From NCBI GenBank assembly GCA_020051175.1, contig JAGVJJ010000018.1, positions 1 through 63,391 of the forward strand: a DNA stretch of 63,391 bases. Direction: 5' to 3'. The position numbers and the translations under genes were made by a program. Shown here in pieces: positions 59,588 to 63,391 of this stretch. Position 1 is the stretch's first letter. Each line of letters starts with the position of its first letter. The stretch is from Bacteroidia bacterium. GTDB lineage: Bacteria; Bacteroidota; Bacteroidia; 2-12-FULL-35-15. Under the pieces are notes generated by a model. The model saw nothing but the letters and a program-made list of their open reading frames with translations, did not search any database and was not told the DNA's origin.

Positions 59588-61066
59588 TTACTGACTAGTG
59601 AGTTCATTCAGGCGACTAATAAGTTGTTCCATATTATCAGGAACCGCATTGATTTTATTGGTTTTTGCATCAACCAGTATCATCACCGGAGTTGAAAGTA
59701 CGAAATAAGCATTGGCTTCTTCACTATTAATGCCGCCCTCGCACCGAATGTGTTTCCATCCCGGTAATTTAGCTATTTCATTTTCCCAAGCCAAAATTTC
59801 TGTCTCCGTGTAATCAAGGCTAAGATCAAAAATCTCTATTGATTTCTTGTTATCTGACTGTTGATGCCAGGCGTGCAATTTGCTAACCAGGTCTTTACAG
59901 TGTGCGCAATCAGCACTCCAGAATAGCAGTAATTTATAGATGCTGGCAGTGGGGTACTCATGAAATTTTATAAGGTTGCCTGTTTTATCCTTTACAGTAA
60001 AATCTGGTGCTAAGCTACCTTTTACCAGAGTTTTCATTCCTTTAAGCCGTTTTGAAATAGCAAGTCGCTTAGTAGTTAGACAGGAAGTATCGTTAAGATA
60101 GGGTTCAAGCATTTTGATACCGGTGATTATATTAAAACTTTCAAACCCATTGTAAAAATAATCTACCATCCAGCCATACACTTTTGGATGCCCCTTACGC
60201 GCGCGCTCTATAGCCGTTTTTCCAGCTACACTAAAAAGCGAATCACGTTGCGCCTCTGTAGTAACCATTGAACCATAAATATTAACATAATCTGTAATCC
60301 ATTTTTTTAACTCAGTGGTGTTTATTATCAGAGAATCGTTAAAATTAATCCCCTCGAAATAATTGGCCAAAACACTTTGTATTTTTTCTGTTTCGCTACC
60401 ATTAAAACTAATGATTGGTACATAATGAAACTGAAATGTGCGGCTAACGAAATACGCGGAATACAGCCTGGCCTGTTTTTCAAGCCATTGATTATATTCA
60501 TCCCGTTTTTTTTCGTATTCCTTAATTCCCTGACGGTAAAACCCGGACTGAGAATCATTATAGTTTAACAAAAAAGATTGAAGAGTTTCTATCTGAGACC
60601 TCCGATTGCTATTTTCACGGGTAAACTCAGCAAATAAAGTATTTTCTTTTTCATCATTTTGAAACCTGCCACTGTCGCTGTTATTGCAATACATTGGATT
60701 TATCCAGAGTTCCAAATCCTGCCGGGATATGAAAATATGCTTTTCACAGGGGTAGGGGGTGCTAGTTGGTTTTTCTTTATAATCAAAACGCAAAACAAAC
60801 TTAGCGGGCAGCGCTGATTCTGGAATGGTAAGCTCAGCCGTCTTAGATTCGAAATTACTATAGGTTTCCGCAAGTGGTTTAAGAGCATTGGCACCGGCTA
60901 ATTGCAGCAGCGTAACCCTGCTTTCCACCACCCCGCGTAGGTTTACTTTCAAGCTTATATCTTGGGCCTTGCAATGGAATAGCAGTAAAAAGATAAAACT
61001 GAATTGCAGAAAGGATAAAAAAACAGTTTCTTTTATAGATACAGGTAAATCAAAATTAACTTTCAT
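59588..61066 (-). CDS. Secreted TlpA-like thioredoxin-fold protein
   Basis: A 492-residue protein with signal peptide (LSFLQFSFIFLLLFHCKAQ). The N-terminal ~330 residues are a non-catalytic region with an initial beta domain (DISLKVNLRGVVESRVTLLQLAGANALKPLAETYSN), typical of DUF4369/DUF5106-like TlpA proteins of the phylum. The thioredoxin domain (about 350-490) starts with LAPDFTVKDKTGNLIKFHEY and carries the redox motif in LLFWSADCAHCKDLVSKL (CAHC), with the cis-Pro near VLSTPVMILVD. It likely acts as a periplasmic thiol-disulfide reductase. The 168-bp gap before it shows no gene. Confidence 0.88.
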   Translation of the reverse strand: MKVNFDLPVSIKETVFLSFLQFSFIFLLLFHCKAQDISLKVNLRGVVESRVTLLQLAGANALKPLAETYSNFESKTAELTIPESALPAKFVLRFDYKEKPTSTPYPCEKHIFISRQDLELWINPMYCNNSDSGRFQNDEKENTLFAEFTRENSNRRSQIETLQSFLLNYNDSQSGFYRQGIKEYEKKRDEYNQWLEKQARLYSAYFVSRTFQFHYVPIISFNGSETEKIQSVLANYFEGINFNDSLIINTTELKKWITDYVNIYGSMVTTEAQRDSLFSVAGKTAIERARKGHPKVYGWMVDYFYNGFESFNIITGIKMLEPYLNDTSCLTTKRLAISKRLKGMKTLVKGSLAPDFTVKDKTGNLIKFHEYPTASIYKLLLFWSADCAHCKDLVSKLHAWHQQSDNKKSIEIFDLSLDYTETEILAWENEIAKLPGWKHIRCEGGINSEEANAYFVLSTPVMILVDAKTNKINAVPDNMEQLISRLNELTSQ

Positions 61067-61281
61067 AAAATAATTGTCCTCATTCGATCTAAATAATCTG
61101 TAAAAATTTTACAACACAACAACGCATCCGCTGGCAATCCGTTTCAATTAAAAGCCTCAAAGTAATTACTGCTGTTCTACTGCATTATGAGCGAAGCAAC
61201 TCAGCGCCTATCCAGGTTAATATAATATAAATTAATTGAGGGGGGCAAGGCTAATACCTTATTTAAGCCCCTTAAATCAAA

Positions 61282-63391
<2,110 letters not shown>

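Overview
The window is a moderately AT-rich chromosomal segment of a Bacteroidota (Bacteroidetes) bacterium. The evidence is a near-complete set of Type IX secretion (T9SS) markers (PorV, PorU, two PorP/SprF-like proteins, GldJ, C-terminal sorting domains of types A and B), a fused SecDF, TTG/TANNTTTG promoters typical of the phylum's primary sigma factor, and an rpsF-rpsR-rplI operon without the usual proteobacterial gene order. Sequence alone does not fix the genus; the mix suggests the Chitinophagales/Sphingobacteriales side of the phylum.

Layout. 1-330: dispersed repeats, a terminator-like repeat and tRNA-Gly. 455-9336: TerB-like protein, CPA2 antiporter, TatA, SecDF and an unusual SecD-derived lipoprotein. 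9451-14035: tandem FG-GAP/T9SS paralogues. 14055-19213: small metabolic/unknown genes, a lipoprotein with caspase-like motifs, dnaX. 19320-20828: collagen-like/tail-collar protein. 21104-22203: ribosomal protein operon. 22344-25002: MazG, small proteins, HMA-AraC regulator, response regulator. 25273-29778: terminal oxidase assembly/subunit cluster (CyoE, two subunit III genes, subunit IV, Sco-like, DUF420). 30437-37461: a T9SS-exported CotH-kinase protein with its PorP partner, followed by VTC, DUF4956 and DUF2490 genes. 37544-46267: ispF, then the T9SS core genes porV-porU facing away from porP-gldJ.

46310-48474 is an IS1595-family insertion sequence (2165 bp, 8-bp target duplication) that carries a HigBA toxin-antitoxin module and landed in the loop of the gldJ transcription terminator. 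pyrG follows. 50984-57619 is the most distinctive locus: a 'grasp-with-spasm' RiPP cluster on the minus strand (precursor gwsA, ATP-grasp gwsG, a 66-residue unknown, SPASM protein gwsS, C39-peptidase ABC exporter, and a CarboxypepD_reg-like protein). A 52-residue HTH-like ORF with a four-fold 10-bp repeat upstream lies just beyond it. The window ends with DAHP synthase/chorismate mutase, a TlpA-like thioredoxin protein and the 3' part of a collagen-like/FISUMP protein containing an 81-bp coding repeat array.

Working together: Sec (SecDF) and T9SS (PorU/V/P, GldJ) provide export for the sorting-domain proteins encoded here; the oxidase cluster provides respiratory energy; the gws locus appears to make, trim and export a modified peptide.
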